DNA of 48,244 nucleotides from CAYNRE01 sp964399535 (GTDB lineage Bacteria > Planctomycetota > Planctomycetia > Pirellulales > CAYNRE01), in NCBI GenBank assembly GCA_964399535.1, contig CAYNRE010000031.1, positions 1-48,244 on the forward strand, given 5' to 3'. Both the position numbers and the translations under genes were made by a program. The notes below the pieces were generated by a model. It made no database searches and was not told the origin of the DNA. It saw nothing but the letters and a program-made list of their open reading frames with translations. Below are positions 37,783 through 45,859 of the stretch, one piece after another; positions within the stretch are counted from its first letter, which is position 1, and each line of letters opens with the position of its first letter.

Positions 37783-38020
37783 AATCCGGCAACTCGTTCA
37801 CGACCAACGCCCACCGGGCCGCCCGGTAGGCCACTTTCCCGCGCTCTTCCGCCGCCGCTAGCACTTGCCGTCCCAACACCCCGGTCATCCCGAGCCGGCG
37901 CGCCAAGCGGATCACGTCCTTCGCCCCGTACGTCGCTCCGGTAGCCATGACGCCCACGAGCGACGCCACGAGGGCATCCCACGACGGATCTGACACCGGC
38001 GCCGTCTTCTGGCGGCGCAC
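37778..38020 (-). CDS. small helical protein
   Basis: This gene encodes 80 residues from a GTG preceded by GGAGAG, 11 bp after the YkgJ-like stop. It is helical with Ala/Gly (LVASLVGVMATGATYGAKDV) and basic residues (IRLARRLGMTGVLGRQVLAA). The pattern is amphipathic and does not clearly span a membrane. The function is unknown. Confidence 0.5.
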   Translation of the reverse strand: MRRQKTAPVSDPSWDALVASLVGVMATGATYGAKDVIRLARRLGMTGVLGRQVLAAAEERGKVAYRAARWALVVNELPDS

Positions 38021-38031
38021 GGGCTCTCCGT

Positions 38032-38688
38032 CTACTTGACCACCCGGAGGCGATGCTTCCCGGTCGCCTTGTCCTCGTCCTTCTCGTACAAGTCGCAGGT
38101 CCAAGGCGAGAACTCCCGGCAGATGAGGGGCCTGGTCTCGTAGATGCTACATCCGTCAGGCTTCAGGAACACGCAGGCGTTTCGCTCCGGGTCGCCGAAC
38201 CAGGGGACGAGCTTGAGCGCCCCGACGTGTCCGGTCGGGTCTTCCTGCTCGAACAGCTCCACGGTCGTCTCGACCGAGAGGCCCGCGTCCTGCATCCTGG
38301 CGTAGTCCTGCCCCGTGATGGCGACCTCGTCGAACCCGATGCCGCAGCAGATCGCCTTGCACGACGCGCACGGCACCTCGGTCTCGTACTTGGCGCGCTC
38401 GGCGCTCGCCCTCACGAGCGAGGACGTGATCGCTCGCAACGCGCCGATGACGTAGCCGGGCGCGTCGCCGTCGTTCGAGAAGTCGAACGAGTCCGTGAAC
38501 TCCGCGTAGTCCTCGTGACGACCCGTGGGGATCGTGTACGTCACCTCGACCGTCTTGTCCTCGAAGTCGACGTTCACGCTGTCGATGTCTGTCAGGGCGA
38601 GCTTGGTCAGGTCGAAGCCGACCAAGCCCTCCGCGGGCGGCTTCCGAGGAACCCGCTTCATGCTGACGAACTTCCTGGTGCGCTTCAC
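38032..38688 (-). CDS. YkgJ-like Cys-cluster protein
   Basis: This gene encodes 218 residues from a GTG overlapping the previous stop. CASCKAICC near residue 118, then CVFLKPDGCSIYETRPLICR and FSPWTC, make the eight-Cys pattern of the YkgJ/CxxCxxCC family, which is thought to chelate zinc or an iron-sulphur cluster. The first 100 residues are a separate beta-rich domain (SVNVDFEDKTVEVTYTIPTG). The enzymatic role of the family is not established. It lies between a small helical gene and a long coiled-coil protein. Confidence 0.7.
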   Translation of the reverse strand: MKRTRKFVSMKRVPRKPPAEGLVGFDLTKLALTDIDSVNVDFEDKTVEVTYTIPTGRHEDYAEFTDSFDFSNDGDAPGYVIGALRAITSSLVRASAERAKYETEVPCASCKAICCGIGFDEVAITGQDYARMQDAGLSVETTVELFEQEDPTGHVGALKLVPWFGDPERNACVFLKPDGCSIYETRPLICREFSPWTCDLYEKDEDKATGKHRLRVVK

Positions 38689-41075
38689 GACGCGGCCCCC
38701 TCGGGTTGGGCGCCGAGCTTCGTCGCGATGGACTGCCAGACCCGCTTCACGAACGCCTTGCCGTCTTGTCGGAGGATGCTGCTCACCGCTCCGCCGGGGA
38801 TGGACCGCGTGACCTCGGTGATCTGTTCGGGCTTGAAGTTCGTCACGAGCGCCTGCGCTTGCTCGGGGAAGTTCTGGATCACGGCTTGCGCGAAGATGTC
38901 GGGTTGCAGACCCGCGTCGATGGCCCGCTCCAGGTTGACGAGCATCTGGAGCACTTGCTCGTTCGTGATGAGCGCCGCGAACGGGTTGTCGAACGCTGGC
39001 ATCCCTGGGGCCGCCGGGGCCACGGGAGCTTGCATCGGAGGTGCCTCGGGCTCTTGCGCCGGAGGATGCGGCGCCGGGGCCGCCGGTGCGATTTGAGCCT
39101 CCTGTTGCGGAGACGGAGGTGGCGGGATCACGGGGGGCGTCTGAATGCTAGCCCCGCTCGGGGCCGGAGCCGGCGCGCTCCCCGCTTCGATGCGCCGGGT
39201 TACGCCAGTGGCGCCCCACATGTCCACCCGGCGCTTCGGTTGCTGCGCGCCGCCTTGCGCTGCCGGTGCCGGTAGCTGCCGAGGTGCCGGACTGCCCTGG
39301 ACGGCGCCGGCCCCCATCGGCGGGCGACCCTGCGCCGGGGCCCGATCTCTGGCGAGCCACTGGCCCACGACCTCCATGGTCTGCGGGTTCGCCATGAGGC
39401 CCTGGATCCCCACGCCGAGCATCGACACCAGGCGCTCGCCAGCCGTCTTCGGGCCTGGGTCCGCGTCGCCCTTCGTGTACCCGAGAGCCTCCGCGGTCTT
39501 CTGCGCCTTCTCCATCACCTTGACCGGATCCTTGCCCTCCTCGGCGTCACGCTTGGCGCGCTCGGCCTCCTCCTTCGCCTGGGCGAGACGGTCTCGCGTC
39601 GTCGCGATCTCCATCTCCTTCGCGGCGACCTGAGCCGTCGCCTTCGTCTCCATGTTCTCCCGCATCGTTCGCAGCTCGCGCTCGTGGGATTCCTTCTGGT
39701 CGCGGAGCCTCTCCTCGGTGCGCTCCTTCTGCTCCCGCACCCGAGCCTCGCCGTTCTCCCGCTCCTCGCGCCGCACCCGGTCGATCTCGTCCTTGAGCCG
39801 CCTCACCTCTTCGTCGTGCTTACGGTTCGCGTCGTCGAGCATCCGGCGGTAGTCCTCCTCGCGCTCGCGCACCCGCTGGTCCTGCGCCTTGCGCTCCTCG
39901 GCGAACGCCTGCCGCATCGACTCCACCGTCTCCGAGTGCGACCGCCGCAGATCCGACATCTGCGTCTCGTAGTGCGACCGCACCTCGTGCGCGCGGCTGT
40001 TGCCCGCCTCGCTCAACTCCTTGACGAGCTGCAAGCTGCTCCCCTCGGTCTTGCCCGTGATGCGGCGCAACTCGTCCCGCAACTCCCGCAACTCGTCGTC
40101 GCGCCGCCGGAGGTCCGCCTCTCGGCGAGCCATCTCGTCCTTGTGCCTCGCCTCCGCCAGATCCATCTGTTGCCGGAGCGTCTCCGTGGACTTCTCCAGC
40201 GAGTCGCGCGCGAAGCCGATGTACGCCGTCGGGTCGTACGGCCCAGACCGCACAGCCCCGAGCTTCGCCCCCAACTCGAACATCTCCCGCTGCGTCTTGG
40301 CCGTGGCCTCCACGAGCCGGCTGTCCGACGACTGCACGTTTGCGAACGGGTGGTAGCTCATGTCGTCTCCGTCGTGACCTTGCCCGGCCATCGCCGGGAT
40401 CGCGCTGAGGTTCGGTGGCAGAAGCGGCACCGTGATCTTGAACGGCTTGCTGAGCCGCTTGACGCTCACCTCGCCGGTGATCTCGTCCTGCCGGCCCGAA
40501 GGGTCCGGCCCGTACACGCACAACTCGTACTCGCGCCCGCCGAACCGCTCCTGGAACGCGCGCACGCTGAGCCGCTTGGAGAACTTTCCAAGGTGTCCGG
40601 CGCACGGCACCCCGTTGTGCGACCTCGGCTGCTTGCGCTCGACCGTGACGTAGTGCTGGCCATCGCCCACCGGCCAGTACGAGTACACGTCGTCGAGCGT
40701 GCGCGGGTGCTTGCCACCCTCCTCGCCGCCGTAGTCGGGGCGCACCTGCGCCGCCACATGCTCTACCGAGCCGACCCCGTTGGTCTCCGCCGCGTCCGCC
40801 ACATCTTCCGACATGCCATCGTCGAGCGACTTCATCTCGCCCATGCGCGCGTCGTTCAACTCGTCCATGATGCGTTGCAGGTCGTCGCGGCGGATGGCGA
40901 CGAAGGCGTCCGGCTCCTTACCGGAGGACTTCGCCACCTGCCGCGCGAACTTCGCGTGCCGAGCCTTCGCTGCCGCGCGCTCCTTGGCGCCCATCTCCGC
41001 GTACACGTCGAGCGGGATGCCGTAGAAGTCGGCCTCCGACCTCGCCGCCTCCTCCACCAACTCTTGCACGTTCAC
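38685..41075 (-). CDS. long coiled-coil protein with Pro/Ala/Gln linker
   Basis: This gene encodes 796 residues from a GTG that overlaps the previous stop; longer upstream frames shadow other genes. Residues 1-240 are mixed, residues about 285-525 are a continuous charged coiled coil (READLRRRDDELRELRDELR, RLKDEIDRVRREERENGEAR), residues about 582-685 are Pro/Ala/Gln-rich (QTPPVIPPPPSPQQEAQIAP), and the last 110 are helical (VNLERAIDAGLQPDIFAQAV). There is no membrane helix. A rod of about 240 heptad-type residues is 35 nm if straight. It could be a scaffold, an internal virion rod or a DNA-organising protein. Confidence 0.6.
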   Translation of the reverse strand: MNVQELVEEAARSEADFYGIPLDVYAEMGAKERAAAKARHAKFARQVAKSSGKEPDAFVAIRRDDLQRIMDELNDARMGEMKSLDDGMSEDVADAAETNGVGSVEHVAAQVRPDYGGEEGGKHPRTLDDVYSYWPVGDGQHYVTVERKQPRSHNGVPCAGHLGKFSKRLSVRAFQERFGGREYELCVYGPDPSGRQDEITGEVSVKRLSKPFKITVPLLPPNLSAIPAMAGQGHDGDDMSYHPFANVQSSDSRLVEATAKTQREMFELGAKLGAVRSGPYDPTAYIGFARDSLEKSTETLRQQMDLAEARHKDEMARREADLRRRDDELRELRDELRRITGKTEGSSLQLVKELSEAGNSRAHEVRSHYETQMSDLRRSHSETVESMRQAFAEERKAQDQRVREREEDYRRMLDDANRKHDEEVRRLKDEIDRVRREERENGEARVREQKERTEERLRDQKESHERELRTMRENMETKATAQVAAKEMEIATTRDRLAQAKEEAERAKRDAEEGKDPVKVMEKAQKTAEALGYTKGDADPGPKTAGERLVSMLGVGIQGLMANPQTMEVVGQWLARDRAPAQGRPPMGAGAVQGSPAPRQLPAPAAQGGAQQPKRRVDMWGATGVTRRIEAGSAPAPAPSGASIQTPPVIPPPPSPQQEAQIAPAAPAPHPPAQEPEAPPMQAPVAPAAPGMPAFDNPFAALITNEQVLQMLVNLERAIDAGLQPDIFAQAVIQNFPEQAQALVTNFKPEQITEVTRSIPGGAVSSILRQDGKAFVKRVWQSIATKLGAQPEGAAS

Positions 41076-41578
41076 TCGTCGCCCTGCTCCCCGCCTTCCG
41101 GCTCGGCGGGCTCCTCGGGGTCGTACTCGCTCACCTCCAACACCCATTCCATGCGGTCGTGGACGCTCTTCAGCAAGCCGTCCATCACGGAGCGCGCGTC
41201 CCCCTCGGAGGCCCCCTTGTCGAGCAACTCCTTCAGGAGCTTCTCGAACGCCCTGAGCATCAGGTGAAGCTGCTCCGCGTCCTCGACCGTGAGGCGCGAG
41301 TCGTCGCCCGTCGCTCCGTCCTCCAGTGCGCCGACGCGCTCCTCGATCTCCGAGGTCACGGCAGCGCACGCGCGAGCGAGCTGCTCCGCGTGTTCGAGCA
41401 AGCCGCGCATCTCGCCGATCAAGTTCACGCCGATGGACGCGCCCTTGTCGCCGCTCGCCACCTGCGCCTGGTAGGTCTTCGCGATGTCGACCAAGCGACC
41501 GCGCGACTCCTCCACGCTGGACACGATCCCGGCGAACTCCTCGCCGTACGAGACGTACTCCTCTTCGTCCTCTGCCAT
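41072..41578 (-). CDS. acidic helical protein
   Basis: This gene encodes 168 residues, very acidic at both ends (MAEDEEEYVSYGEEFAG, EYDPEEPAEPEGGEQGDE) with a helical, Leu/Ala-rich centre (EMRGLLEHAEQLARACAAVT). A ribosome-binding site (AAGGAGA) precedes the ATG. It is coupled to the coiled-coil protein downstream (GTGA) and may assemble with it. Confidence 0.55.
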   Translation of the reverse strand: MAEDEEEYVSYGEEFAGIVSSVEESRGRLVDIAKTYQAQVASGDKGASIGVNLIGEMRGLLEHAEQLARACAAVTSEIEERVGALEDGATGDDSRLTVEDAEQLHLMLRAFEKLLKELLDKGASEGDARSVMDGLLKSVHDRMEWVLEVSEYDPEEPAEPEGGEQGDE

Positions 41579-41589
41579 GATGTCTCCTT

Positions 41590-42120
41590 CTACTTGGATC
41601 CGAAGATCCCACCGTTGGGCTCGAACTCCATCTTCGCGCCCGGTCCGAAGTTCACGAGCGGCACCAACTCACGGTTGGCGCCCTCGCGTTGCTTCCTCTC
41701 GTCGAACTCGCGGAGCAACTTCTCGGAGTCGCCGTCGCGAGGGTCGCGCACCGTACACGCCCACATGCCGCGGTCCGTGAGCGACATGAACGCCCCCTCG
41801 ACATCGCGACGCGCCATGCAGAACCTCACGAGCACGCGGACCGCCGCGTTGTACGACGCCTGCGTCAACTGCTGCCCGTAGTACCGGCAGGGAACGCGCT
41901 CCTCGGTCCCCATGCACACCAACGTCTCCGGGCTGAGCGGCGGGATGTCCTCTGGAGCCGCGTTGTCAGGCGACAACGTCACGAGCCCATCGGGAGCCAC
42001 GACCGTCTTGATCGGTCCAGGACGAAAGGCGTCGTCGACCTCGTCGAACGCTCCCCAGTCCTCGGCCGCCCCTCCGCTCGGGGGCGGAGCGACCGGATCC
42101 TTCTCGCTCTCGTTGGACAT
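41590..42120 (-). CDS. hypothetical protein
   Basis: This gene encodes 176 residues from an ATG with GGAGG six bases upstream. The N-terminus is Pro/Asp-rich and disordered (KDPVAPPPSGGAAEDWGAFD), and the C-terminal 110 residues appear folded with Cys and aromatic residues (VPCRYYGQQLTQASYNAAVR, MWACTVRDPRDGDSEK). There is no membrane helix. A GCWWGC dyad is 24 bp upstream of the ATG. Confidence 0.55.
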   Translation of the reverse strand: MSNESEKDPVAPPPSGGAAEDWGAFDEVDDAFRPGPIKTVVAPDGLVTLSPDNAAPEDIPPLSPETLVCMGTEERVPCRYYGQQLTQASYNAAVRVLVRFCMARRDVEGAFMSLTDRGMWACTVRDPRDGDSEKLLREFDERKQREGANRELVPLVNFGPGAKMEFEPNGGIFGSK

Positions 42121-42143
42121 GACTGCCTCCATACCCATGCCGC

Positions 42144-42158
42144 GCAAGCGGCGCAAGC
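42144..42158. promoter_or_regulatory. operator-like site GCAAGC-GGC-GCAAGC
   Basis: Two GCWWGC half-sites 3 bp apart (here as a direct repeat) lie in the 39-bp gap between the genes starting at 42120 and ending at 42160. It is one of five such sites in gaps between genes. Confidence 0.4.
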
Positions 42159-42159
42159 G

Positions 42160-42660
42160 TTATTCGGCGGCCGGCAGAGACGGCGGGGCTTCCCGGGAAA
42201 TCGTCGCCGCCGGCTCGGCCTTGGCCGCCGCATCACGCTCGGCCATGAACTCATCGTAGGCAGCCCTCAGCGATGGCTGGGTTTGCAGCGGCTCCTCGCC
42301 GTCCCGCTTCCGGCGTTCGTTCAGGAGGGCCAGCGCCCGTTGCAGCTCGCGCATGAACATGTCCTGCGCGTTGCCGGCAAGTAGGGTCGACTTCCGGTAC
42401 ATGGAGTACGCCCGGTTGCGCTCCTCCAAGATGCCCTCGATGGCGTGGAACTGCTCCCAGAAGCGGCGCTCCCAGTTGGGGTTCTCGTCCGCGAGGCGTT
42501 GGCACTCGGCCAACGCCTCGCGCAACGCCTCGCGTGCGGCCCCCGCCTCGCGACGCTCACGAGCCGCGGAGGCCCCGATGCGGCTCCACCGAAGCTCGCG
42601 GAAGAGCGTCCAGACCGCCAACCCGAGGACGACGATGTGTTCCCAACCCACGACCGTCAC
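42160..42660 (-). CDS. N-terminally anchored coiled-coil protein
   Basis: This gene encodes 166 residues from a GTG overlapping the previous stop. An N-terminal helix (HIVVLGLAVWTLFRELRW) may anchor it in a membrane. The rest is long charged helix (ASAARERREAGAAREALREA, MRELQRALALLNERRKRDGE), typical of a spanin- or holder-like coiled coil. The C-terminus is Ala/Pro/Glu-rich. The function is unknown. Confidence 0.55.
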   Translation of the reverse strand: MTVVGWEHIVVLGLAVWTLFRELRWSRIGASAARERREAGAAREALREALAECQRLADENPNWERRFWEQFHAIEGILEERNRAYSMYRKSTLLAGNAQDMFMRELQRALALLNERRKRDGEEPLQTQPSLRAAYDEFMAERDAAAKAEPAATISREAPPSLPAAE

Positions 42661-43145
42661 CGCCTGAGTAGGCGCTTCGCCACGCCCGTCATGCCGGTGA
42701 TCTCCCTCGCGCGAGGCGGCTCGGGAAGTTGCTGCGCCTCCATGCGTTCGACACGTTCGAGAACCTTGTCGAGCAGGGTCAGCATCTTCGCCTGCACCTT
42801 CTGGTTGACCTGAGCCGCCGACCGCGAGTGCGACATCGGGTCGTAGTCACCCATCGGGATCGCGCCTCCGCCGAAGATGCCGCCGGCCGTGGCCCCACCC
42901 GGACCGTAGACACCCTCGGGGTCGTTCATCTCCTGCTCCATCCACCGCTCCCGCGCCTCCTCGGGCGTCTCCTCGCCGTACATGGAGACGCCGCGAGCGT
43001 GCCCGCGCTCGATCTCGCCTCCTCCTCCGCGCCGCGCGATGCCGCTCTTGCGGCGCTTGATCTCTTCAGCGAGTGCCTCTCGCTCCTCTTGCGAGAGACC
43101 ACCCTCCTCGGCCAACTCGGCCAGCAACTTGTCGATCTTGCTCAT
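42657..43145 (-). CDS. hypothetical helical protein
   Basis: This gene encodes 162 residues from ATG 43145. An upstream in-frame ATG at 43154 lies inside the promoter -10 element, so 43145, 7 nt after the -10, is probably the start of both mRNA and protein. Charged helices (LLAELAEEGGLSQEEREALA) frame a Gly-rich centre (GPGGATAGGIFGGGAIPMGD); the last third is helical and basic (VQAKMLTLLDKVLERVERME). It is the first gene of the operon that runs left to the coiled-coil and membrane proteins. Confidence 0.55.
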   Translation of the reverse strand: MSKIDKLLAELAEEGGLSQEEREALAEEIKRRKSGIARRGGGGEIERGHARGVSMYGEETPEEARERWMEQEMNDPEGVYGPGGATAGGIFGGGAIPMGDYDPMSHSRSAAQVNQKVQAKMLTLLDKVLERVERMEAQQLPEPPRAREITGMTGVAKRLLRR

Positions 43146-43160
43146 GCTTGCCATGCTAGC
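43146..43160. promoter_or_regulatory. operator-like dyad GCTTGC-CAT-GCTAGC
   Basis: Two GCWWGC half-sites 3 bp apart overlap the -10 element (43153-43158) and the transcription start of the promoter that drives the gene at 42657-43145. It is nearly identical to the site at 10893-10907. Confidence 0.5.
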
Positions 43161-43182
43161 ACATGTGGGATCTCGGGGTCAA
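43153..43182 (-). promoter_or_regulatory. putative promoter, leaderless
   Basis: On the minus strand TTGACC (43177-43182) and TAGCAT (43153-43158) are 18 bp apart; an ATG follows 7 nt after the -10. The -35 overlaps the stop end of the methyltransferase gene upstream. Confidence 0.55.
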
Positions 43183-43859
43183 GCCGCAGGATCTTCCAGG
43201 ATCCACCCGAGCGCGGTTTCTCGCGGGCGCATTTGGTAAGGCGCCCAAGTGACGACGCAGTAGTCCGTGAAGCGGTCCGTGTTCCCGTCGCCGCTGAACG
43301 ACGGGCGGCGCGAAAGCACCTCCACCTTCAATGGCGGGTGCTTCTCCCAGAACGCATGGCGCCCCAACCCGGCGAGGAAGCTCAACTTGAGCACGAACAC
43401 GACGTTCGCCTCGGGCGCAACCGAGAAGGAGTGCTCCACATGCTCCTGCCACTCGCCCTTGCGCTTCACGCCGTACGGAGGGTTGCCGATGATGAGCACT
43501 TGATCGTACGGGAGAGTCCCGATGATCTGGTCGCAGCGCGTCTCGCGCCATTCAGGACCGAAAATCTGGTCGCGGCGCGTCTCGCGCCAGTCGGAGACGA
43601 CCGCGCGGTTGCACGCGGCGAACCCTGAAGCCTCCGGGTCCACGTCGATGCCGACCACGGTGCAACGGTCACGGAACCTGTCGCGGGCCGCTTTGGCGAA
43701 GGAGCCGCCCCCGACGTGCGGCTCGATCACGAGGACGTTGGGGTCGCGGCTCTCGAACCAGAACGGAAATCGCACGCGTTCCAGGATCGCGCGCACGGTC
43801 CGATCCGGCGTGTAGTAGCGGTCCAACCAGTCGCGGTCTCCGTTCGTCGACATACTCAT
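43179..43859 (-). CDS. adenine-specific DNA methyltransferase (NPPY type)
   Basis: This gene encodes 226 residues. A SAM-binding motif (VIEPHVGGGSFAKAARDRF), an acidic motif II (VVGIDVDPEASG) and the catalytic IGNPPYGVKR (Asn126-Tyr129) show an N6-adenine methyltransferase of the phage type. The target-recognition region is small. Residues about 90-116 contain a near-duplication, WRETRRDQIF then WRETRCDQII. There is no cognate nuclease nearby, so it is probably an orphan protecting the element or marking DNA. It is adjacent to a second methyltransferase. Confidence 0.8.
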   Translation of the reverse strand: MSMSTNGDRDWLDRYYTPDRTVRAILERVRFPFWFESRDPNVLVIEPHVGGGSFAKAARDRFRDRCTVVGIDVDPEASGFAACNRAVVSDWRETRRDQIFGPEWRETRCDQIIGTLPYDQVLIIGNPPYGVKRKGEWQEHVEHSFSVAPEANVVFVLKLSFLAGLGRHAFWEKHPPLKVEVLSRRPSFSGDGNTDRFTDYCVVTWAPYQMRPRETALGWILEDPAA

Positions 43860-43862
43860 CCC

Positions 43863-44990
43863 CTACTCGATCCCGGGCAGACCCCGTTGCGGCGGAGGCG
43901 GCTCGGGCTCCGGCCGGAGACACGTCGGAGAGAGCCACAGGCGGTCGCGGTGCATCTGCGAGTTGTCTGCGCCCCCGACGTTGCCGTAGCCGCCGCTCAG
44001 GAAGCCCTTGCGATACCACTCGACGACGCGCCACCCGCGTTGTTCGAGCGCATCGTGCTCGCCCTCGAACCCGGCCAGCACGATGCGCAAGTTCGGACGC
44101 TCGTCGTTCGCGGAGCACCATGCCCGCACGTCGTCGAGCACCGTGGTCGAGTCGACCGCGTACACGGCCTTGCGCGTGTCGCCGTACGGCGGGTCGAGGA
44201 AGACGCCGCACGTTCCGCCGTTGAAGCACTGGATGTGTCCGTATGTCGCGCTCTTGCTGACGACCCGCGACCAGTCTCCGCAGCAGACGCGCACGTTGCG
44301 GAGACGTGCGGCCAGCGCGGCGAACCACTCGGTGAGTGTGGTGCTCGACCTGGCGCCATTCGGTAGATGCACGCCCTTGCCGTCGTTGGCGAGATGCGGT
44401 ATCTGGCGCGAGACGGACGGCTTGTGCACGCCCTGGCCGTCGTTGGCGAGATGCGGTATCCGGCGCGAGACGGACGGCTTGTGCACGCCCCGGCCGTAGC
44501 TGGAGAGGTGCGGAATCTTGCGCGAGACGCCCTGCCCGACCTTCCTCACCGGGACACCGTCCTCGACGACCCACCCGCCGGTGCCGGCACACCACCCGCC
44601 CCCGATCCAGCAGCACGCCCCCCAGACCCACCACACCGCCGCCTTCGCGTCATACCAGTCCGGGTCGGCCATCAGACGCTCCGTCATGGGCTCGCGTCGC
44701 TCCACAAGCCAAGCGTGGCGCGCGAACAAGTCCGCCTCGTTCACCGGCCAGTCGGCGTGCGCGGCAACCTCGTCCGGCGCCGCGCGCAACGCGCGCCACA
44801 TGTTCACCAAGAGCCCGTCCGCATCGTTCACCGTCTCGACGGTCGGCTCGTGCGGTCGCGCGAGCAACACCGCGCCCGATCCGAAGAACGGCTCGACGTA
44901 GTTTTTCACGTCGCCGAGCGCCGACCACACGGCATCGGCTGCCCCCGACTTGCCTCCGAAGTACGGGAAGGGCGCTTTCATCAACTCCAT
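43863..44990 (-). CDS. D12-class adenine DNA methyltransferase
   Basis: This gene encodes 375 residues from an ATG 5 bp after the previous stop; the open frame upstream shadows the Gp37/Gp68 gene. FPYFGGKSGAAD (motif I), VEPFFGSGAVLL and the catalytic FLDPPYGD (Asp266-Tyr269) define a Dam-like N6-adenine methyltransferase. Between them, residues about 155-210 hold three copies of a 19-residue unit (GVHKPSVSRRIPHLANDGQ), encoded by 57-bp tandem repeats at 44370-44540. Such repeats could form an extended DNA-contact loop and are prone to change in number. It is probably an orphan methylase of the element. Confidence 0.85.
   Translation of the reverse strand: MELMKAPFPYFGGKSGAADAVWSALGDVKNYVEPFFGSGAVLLARPHEPTVETVNDADGLLVNMWRALRAAPDEVAAHADWPVNEADLFARHAWLVERREPMTERLMADPDWYDAKAAVWWVWGACCWIGGGWCAGTGGWVVEDGVPVRKVGQGVSRKIPHLSSYGRGVHKPSVSRRIPHLANDGQGVHKPSVSRQIPHLANDGKGVHLPNGARSSTTLTEWFAALAARLRNVRVCCGDWSRVVSKSATYGHIQCFNGGTCGVFLDPPYGDTRKAVYAVDSTTVLDDVRAWCSANDERPNLRIVLAGFEGEHDALEQRGWRVVEWYRKGFLSGGYGNVGGADNSQMHRDRLWLSPTCLRPEPEPPPPQRGLPGIE
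44370..44540. repeat. three 57-bp tandem repeats within a methyltransferase gene
   Basis: Units begin at 44370, 44427 and 44484, exactly 57 bp apart, and keep the reading frame (19 residues each). The first two are nearly identical; the third is diverged. They lie in the recognition region of the D12 methyltransferase. Confidence 0.75.
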
Positions 44991-44995
44991 GTCAC

Positions 44996-45859
44996 TCACG
45001 GGCGCTCGCTCCAAGTTCTGCCATCCAAAGAGCGACCGGCCGCGGACTTGTTCACGCCGCCCCACTGTTTGAAGAAGAACTTGCATCCCGCCTCTTGGCA
45101 CTGGTCTCGCACCGAGGCGACCCACTCCTGGCGCATCTCGCGCGACCCGGGACCGCTTTCGCCGCCCACGATCACCCACGCGATCTGAGGGCTCCCGTCC
45201 GGTCCTCTCGCAAGCCATCGCCGCAAGTCGAGGGGGCCAAGCAACGGCTCGCACGACAAGAAGCGCAACGCGGCCGGCATCTTCATCAACAGCGGCACCC
45301 TCACCTCCGCCTGTTCTTGATCCTCCACCGACACCCCGAGCATCACGTTCGGAAGAGGCCAACCCGGATCCGTGGCAGCGTCGCGAATCGCGACCCCGTA
45401 TCCAACCGCTCTCGTCATGCACACCTGCGGGCACGAGATGCCGCGTGAGTTCGCCTCATCCTCGACCCGGCGCGCCCAATCCAAGGCGCCGCCTGGCCGC
45501 TTCGTGAGCACTTGGAACCTGTGCCGCTGGCACGCTGCCATCACCCCGAAGATCGGGGTGGCGTACCGTGCCGCCCTCGCGAACGTGTCGCTCTGCGAGT
45601 TCACGAATACGTCCCGTGGGCGCGTCCACTTGAGGGGCACGCTCAACGCGGACGGGACAAGACGGACCTCGCCGGACCAGTCAAGGTGGCCGTCGCGAAC
45701 CAGCGTCAACCCGTGGAACGGCGACGTTTCGCTCGGCGTGTTGAAACGGTGGGCGAACCGCATCGCGTAGCAGTTGTCGCACCCGCGCGAAACGCGAGAG
45801 CACCCGCGCATCGGGCTCCACGTCGAGTCGGTCCACTCAATGTTCGTCTTGCTTCCCAT
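44996..45859 (-). CDS. phage Gp37/Gp68-family protein (DUF5131)
   Basis: This gene encodes 287 residues. The opening TNIEWTDSTWSPMRGCSRVS followed by RGCDNCYA is the hallmark of the Gp37/Gp68 (DUF5131) family, with three closely spaced Cys (C-x6-C-x2-C) at residues about 20-30 that suggest an iron-sulphur or radical-SAM-like centre. The rest includes LPNVMLGVSVEDQEQAEV and VIVGGESGPGSREM, also typical. The biochemical role is not established. It overlaps the end of the transglycosylase gene by 23 bp. The usual partner TcmP was not seen nearby. Confidence 0.85.
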   Translation of the reverse strand: MGSKTNIEWTDSTWSPMRGCSRVSRGCDNCYAMRFAHRFNTPSETSPFHGLTLVRDGHLDWSGEVRLVPSALSVPLKWTRPRDVFVNSQSDTFARAARYATPIFGVMAACQRHRFQVLTKRPGGALDWARRVEDEANSRGISCPQVCMTRAVGYGVAIRDAATDPGWPLPNVMLGVSVEDQEQAEVRVPLLMKMPAALRFLSCEPLLGPLDLRRWLARGPDGSPQIAWVIVGGESGPGSREMRQEWVASVRDQCQEAGCKFFFKQWGGVNKSAAGRSLDGRTWSERP

